Assembly: GCA_019239585.1 (NCBI GenBank)
Contig: JAFAZU010000690.1
Location: forward strand, 1 to 6,888
Length of the DNA: 6,888 nt
Direction of reading: 5' to 3'
Source of the DNA: Acidobacteriaceae bacterium
GTDB lineage: Bacteria; Acidobacteriota; Terriglobia; Bryobacterales; Bryobacteraceae
Numbering within the stretch: the stretch's first letter is position 1; every line of letters starts with the position of its first letter. Under the pieces are notes generated by a model. The model worked only from the letters and a program-made list of their open reading frames with translations, did not search any database and had not been told where the DNA came from. The translations under genes were made by a program, and so were the position numbers. Shown one piece after another: positions 6,770 through 6,888 of this stretch.

Positions 6770-6780
6770 GCAAAACTCAT

Positions 6781-6810
6781 AGTTTAGCAACTCGTGCAAG
6801 CACATCTCAA
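6781..6810 (-). promoter_or_regulatory. Candidate sigma-70-type promoter of metK-tig
   Basis: On the minus strand TTGAGA (6810-6805; 5 of 6 to TTGACA) is followed after 18 nt by TAAACT (6786-6781; 4 of 6 to TATAAT). Transcription would begin near 6774 and give a leader of about 68 nt. This is the best-spaced pair in the 129-bp divergent intergenic region. I saw no equally good promoter for the plus-strand gene. Confidence 0.4.
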
Positions 6811-6824
6811 GAGTAGCTGAAAAC

Positions 6825-6831
6825 AAAGGAG
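6825..6831 (+). promoter_or_regulatory. Ribosome-binding site of the right-edge gene
   Basis: AAAGGAG is a strong Shine-Dalgarno match 4 nt before the ATG at 6836. The spacing is slightly short, but an in-frame stop at 6818-6820 excludes an earlier start. Confidence 0.5.
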
Positions 6832-6835
6832 TTGC

Positions 6836-6888
6836 ATGGGCCAGCGATCAATCAAAGCTATTGGTGGGCGCAAGCTGGTATTGAAGGT
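6836..6888 (+). CDS. Start of an unidentified gene, cut off by the window edge
   Basis: Seventeen codons are visible (MGQRSIKAIGGRKLVLK), starting at ATG 6836 and running open to the right edge. The start is supported by the AAAGGAG at 6825-6831 and by an in-frame stop just upstream. The N-terminus is basic and has no signal peptide or membrane segment. I do not recognise the family from so few residues and assign no function. It is divergent from metK, with 129 bp between the two starts, so the two genes may share regulatory DNA. Confidence 0.5.
   Translation, partial: MGQRSIKAIGGRKLVLK

Overview
The window most likely comes from an Acidobacteriota genome (Terriglobia; Bryobacter/Solibacter-like lineages fit best). 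The inference rests on three things: a ~1060-residue Oar-like TonB-dependent receptor with an N-terminal carboxypeptidase-regulatory domain, a family greatly expanded in that phylum; an Uma2-family PD-(D/E)XK protein; and a ClpX-type C4 zinc finger with a lengthened spacer. No 16S or other decisive marker is present, so the assignment is tentative.

Layout: five of the six genes lie on the minus strand and are read from right to left. metK (S-adenosylmethionine synthetase) at 5552-6706 is followed after 12 bp by tig (trigger factor) at 4283-5539. The tig ribosome-binding site overlaps the metK stop, so the two are very probably co-transcribed and translationally coupled. After a 132-bp gap comes the Uma2-family gene (3590-4150), then a 101-bp gap, then the large outer-membrane receptor gene (297-3488). 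At the left edge is the start of a small gene encoding a ClpX-like C4 zinc finger (1-134, truncated by the window). At the right edge a divergent plus-strand gene begins at 6836 and is cut off after 17 codons. The 129-bp region between it and metK holds a plausible sigma-70-type metK promoter and two small hairpins in the metK leader, one of which carries the Shine-Dalgarno sequence in its loop.

Functionally, metK and tig are housekeeping genes (methyl donor synthesis; ribosome-associated chaperone). The three downstream genes look like lineage-specific accessory genes rather than one pathway. In many bacteria tig is followed by clpP and clpX. Here that arrangement is absent, yet a ClpX-type zinc finger appears three genes downstream of tig. 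Non-ATG starts are frequent: GTG for tig, TTG for the receptor and for the zinc-finger gene. I see no rRNA, tRNA, CRISPR array, insertion sequence or phage gene, and no strong intrinsic terminator. No gene-free stretch exceeds about 165 bp. I do not see a convincing undescribed multi-gene system; the most interesting item is the stand-alone-looking ClpX zinc finger and its Cys-rich upstream reading frame.
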